This document shows, in pieces, positions 61,711 to 64,000 of a stretch of 64,000 nt of DNA; within the stretch, counting starts at the first letter, position 1, and every line of letters begins with the position of its first letter. The translations under genes and the position numbers were made by a program. The notes beneath the pieces are model-generated. The model was not told where the DNA came from. It saw only the letters and a program-made list of their open reading frames with translations, and did not search any database. Source of the stretch: Phymatolithon calcareum (lineage: Eukaryota > Rhodophyta > Florideophyceae > Hapalidiales); assembly GCA_977006965.1 (NCBI GenBank), contig OZ345353.1, forward strand, positions 2,170,001-2,234,000, written 5' to 3'.

Positions 61711-62260
61711 ATAGACAAACTGGTCAATTCTTCCCGGCGTTGACGTGCTGTGGAGCGCAAGATTTACCGCTCCAGCTTATGCATCGCTTGTTCTTCTATT
61801 GGTTGTCGTCGGTGAACAAGATGGCATCATTTCGTCTCCGTTTACAGTTTGTATAAGGCAATTGTCACTGTCATGTAAAAGATTTATTGGTTGTTGTCCC
61901 TTATATCTGCTTCTCCCCGGTTCGTCTTCGGCTCCCTGTCCTCTTTTTGGCATCCTTACATACCGCCGGCATCTGTGTCACGCTGATGGAGCTCTGCGGC
62001 ATCGCGGAATAAGTGCAAAAATTCATGTGGTTTTTATGCTTAAGGCACGTCACGGCCCCCGCCGTATACAGCGTTCCCGCTCTCAGGATTACATTACACC
62101 TCAAGACATCATCACCGGGTGATTACAGCATTACCTGGACACACTTGCTGATCAATTAAGACCGCCCTCAATACTCCTGCCGGAGGTCAGATGAGGATGC
62201 TTGAGTTGATTGGTGCACGGAGCTATTTTCGCCCCTTGCGCCTGATCCGCTTAACCGTGA
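61711..62260. other. Spacer before the LTR element
   Basis: Homology to block c stops near 61,748. After it a 125-codon frame (61,745-62,122, +) has no motif. Part of this stretch may belong to the 5' LTR of the downstream element, whose left boundary I cannot see. Confidence 0.35.
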
Positions 62261-62267
62261 CATTTAA

Positions 62268-62356
62268 CCGAGCCGAGTGGGATTCGAACCGGGGTCTGAT
62301 CATATGTACCATCATCCAGTTCTAAGTGTAAGGAAAACCACTCAACCACGCTCTGG
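62268..62356 (-). tRNA. tRNA-like sequence (Leu/Ser-type), probably a pseudogene
   Basis: On the minus strand TGGTTGAGTGGTT is a good D-arm/A box and CGGTTCGAATCCCAC a T-arm/B box, separated by a span long enough for a class II variable arm. The T stem pairs poorly and the acceptor ends do not close, so I think it is a decayed tRNA or a SINE head. It lies about 250 bp upstream of the gag start, in opposite orientation. Confidence 0.35.
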
Positions 62357-62467
62357 TAAGCAACGAAAGCGGGGTTCCTTTTATATCAGAAATTCTTAGA
62401 CATTCGCATTGTTGTGATTTCCATAATTTCATTTTCCCTTAGGGTTAGGTAGTTCGCTATTGTAGTC

Positions 62468-62475
62468 TATATAAG
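62468..62475 (+). promoter_or_regulatory. TATA box of the LTR element
   Basis: TATATAAG lies 139 bp before the gag ATG. A repeat-rich leader (TTGATAAAGAAAGCAAGC) follows. The position fits an LTR promoter with a short untranslated leader; I cannot confirm the LTR because the second copy would be outside the window. Confidence 0.5.
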
Positions 62476-62606
62476 TGGCACTAGCCACCCCGCCTTGATA
62501 AAGAAAGCAAGCTCACCTCGAGAACAGGACCAGCCCTAGCACTGTTACTCAATATATCCACCTATCAACACTTTTCACCCCACATTTTGGTACCCCCAGC
62601 AGGGCC

Positions 62607-64000
62607 ATGGGGTCTCCTAGTGAGCTTCACATGATCAACGGTGACGGCGACGTCAAGAAATTCTTCTACATCTACGAGAATGTCGTCCAGAAAGGAAAAT
62701 CCGCCGCCGAAAAAGCCGAAAATATTGTGTTGTACCTGACCGGTTCTGCATTCGACTTCTATTTCGACACGTTCACTATCGAAAACAGTCCGACTGAGGC
62801 CGCCCAGCACTACCATGAAGTCAAATTAATGATGCTGGAGAGGTTCTCACCGAAGAAGGCTGAAGCAACTGTCATGCGTGAAGCTATCACTTTCCACTAC
62901 GATGGTGGCGATATCAAGACATTCCTAAATTCGGCAGACAAGCTTTACAAGGAAGCAAAGTTCAACGAAGCTACCAAGTTTGGACTACTCCGTGAATCTC
63001 TCAAGACGGACCAGACTCTCCTTCAGTTTGTGCTTCTCCGTGGTTGCCGTACATATCAGACCATGCAAAGTGCTTGTCTCGAGTATGCTGAGAATCAAAA
63101 AGTTCTCTACCCAGCCGCCCCATCTCCAGTCAACAACAACACTCATCAAAACACCTCGGACTCCAAGATCGATCTGCTGTGCAAGCAAATGACCGATCTC
63201 TCTCTCATGATCCAGAAATCAGCTAAGCCTTCATCATCGGACCGTCCGTGCCACATCTGCAAGAAGCCGGGACACTTCGCCTCTCGCTGTGAGATGAATC
63301 CGGAACGCACATTGAAGTGTGACTACTGCCATCGTCATGGGCACTCCGCACAAAGCTGCTACACCAAACAACGTGACGAGGAGAAGACGAAGGTTATCCT
63401 CCGCCGTGACGAAAAACCGAAAGGACCCGATACCAAACCCGAGGACACGATGGTCACGTTCGAACCAGTCCCTGAAGAGGAAAATGTTGTCGCATTCAAA
63501 CGTAACGCAGACGGTGAGCCCTTCCAGAAACAATCTCGCGCCGAAGGAAACCAAGATATCCCAATGACTACTCCTGGTCTCGTTTCTCGTACTTCATTTT
63601 GCCGGAAGAAAAATAAGAAAACTCAGTCGAAACCTAAGAAGTCTAAGTCGTCGTCCACTCGTGTTGTGTCTCAGGAAATTGCCAAACGAGTCGGGAAGTA
63701 CAATCTCATAAGCAGTCTCGCTGAAGCACCCGCTGGCATAACATTCGGTCAGATTTCTCGCGGAGATGTTGACAGTGCCAGAATCGAGCTCCAGAAGATC
63801 CTATCCGGTCGCATGAAAAAGTCTTCTCTCAACTTTGTCTCGGAAAATGCACCAAATCGCCACCAAGTTGTTCGTCTTACCCTATACTCGGAAAGCGTCT
63901 ACGCTCTCCTTGATTCTGGAGCCATACCTAACGTCATGTCAAGGGAGATGGCCGAAAGGTTGAATGTCACACCCCAGTCCACCGCTCGCCGCATCAAGGT
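62607..64000 (+). CDS. Gag-protease polyprotein of a gypsy-like LTR retrotransposon (runs off the edge)
   Basis: Open from the ATG at 62,607 to the window end, 464 codons, with no stop. Residues 1-210 look like a Gag capsid region (KKFFYIYENVVQ ... FLNSADKLYKEAKF ... LRESLKTDQTLL). Two zinc knuckles follow: CHICKKPGHFASRC (215-228) and CDYCHRHGHSAQSC (238-251). A basic linker (KKNKKTQSKPKKSKSS) leads to an aspartic protease with LLDSGAIPNVMS (catalytic D about 436). The order Gag, knuckles, protease in one frame suggests a single Gag-Pol protein. Codons are strongly C-ending and the frame is clean, unlike the relics around it. RT, RNase H and integrase would lie beyond 64,000. The Ty3/gypsy assignment rests on the protease style and order, so it is provisional. 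Confidence 0.85.
   Translation, partial: MGSPSELHMINGDGDVKKFFYIYENVVQKGKSAAEKAENIVLYLTGSAFDFYFDTFTIENSPTEAAQHYHEVKLMMLERFSPKKAEATVMREAITFHYDGGDIKTFLNSADKLYKEAKFNEATKFGLLRESLKTDQTLLQFVLLRGCRTYQTMQSACLEYAENQKVLYPAAPSPVNNNTHQNTSDSKIDLLCKQMTDLSLMIQKSAKPSSSDRPCHICKKPGHFASRCEMNPERTLKCDYCHRHGHSAQSCYTKQRDEEKTKVILRRDEKPKGPDTKPEDTMVTFEPVPEEENVVAFKRNADGEPFQKQSRAEGNQDIPMTTPGLVSRTSFCRKKNKKTQSKPKKSKSSSTRVVSQEIAKRVGKYNLISSLAEAPAGITFGQISRGDVDSARIELQKILSGRMKKSSLNFVSENAPNRHQVVRLTLYSESVYALLDSGAIPNVMSREMAERLNVTPQSTARRIK

Larger units (their letters stand above)
50577..61748. repeat. Segmental duplication block d
   Basis: Paralogue of block c (28,055-33,632), expanded by LINE C (51,550-53,984), a hAT element (55,937-56,697), a 44-bp insert (56,891-56,934), a roughly 600-bp insert (58,763-59,360) and a MULE (59,384-61,700). 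Orientation and gene order are the same as block c. Confidence 0.9.

Overview
The window is eukaryotic nuclear DNA and almost entirely transposon-derived. It contains MULE, hAT, pogo-like and piggyBac DNA transposons, several families of 5'-truncated non-LTR retrotransposons (called LINE A to E here), a tRNA-headed SINE, and a gypsy-like LTR element running off the right edge. Few host genes are recognisable: a RUS/DUF647 protein, a sulfurtransferase with one 88-bp intron and a presequence, relics of an Spb4/DDX55-like DEAD-box helicase, and a small secreted Cys-rich family. This intron-poor, compact style would fit a florideophyte red alga such as Chondrus. That is inference from style and gene content, not something the sequence proves.

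Layout. 1-5,470: repeat R copy 1, an intact-looking MULE (778-3,035), spacer, then relics of an old RUS-sulfurtransferase locus. 5,473-22,318: a large inverted duplication. The left arm (about 5,505-11,862) and right arm (about 13,193-22,318) both carry LINE B tails, a DEAD-box pseudogene, the Cys-rich gene, and RUS and sulfurtransferase relics. The right arm later received a pogo-like element, a hAT element and a MITE; the left arm received a SINE. Each arm keeps the empty site of the other's insertions. 22.3-28 kb: LINE A, repeat R and piggyBac relics, then unexplained sequence. 28,055-33,632: block c, with the only intact sulfurtransferase and RUS genes. 33.6-39.1 kb: third Cys-rich gene, decayed paralogues and LINE relics. 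39,160-43,608: LINE A with LINE B nested inside it, both with target-site duplications. 44-50 kb: a graveyard of LINE 3' ends and repeats. 50,577-61,748: block d, a paralogue of block c inflated by a LINE C insertion that removed sulfurtransferase exon 1, a 761-bp hAT element coding only for a zinc finger, a roughly 600-bp insert and a second MULE (59,384-61,700). 62-64 kb: TATA box, gag and start of protease of an LTR retrotransposon.

How it fits together. The RUS-sulfurtransferase pair occurs in at least four states of decay and is a segmental-duplication unit. Paralogous copies serve as natural empty-site controls, so many element boundaries can be read to the base. The sequence shows no metabolic operon or immune system. 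Its main interest is genome-evolutionary: replication-type inverted duplication, nested insertions, an excision footprint, minimal transposon proteins and a small secreted protein family with no recognised homologue. All identity and homology statements come from reading by eye; no search was run.
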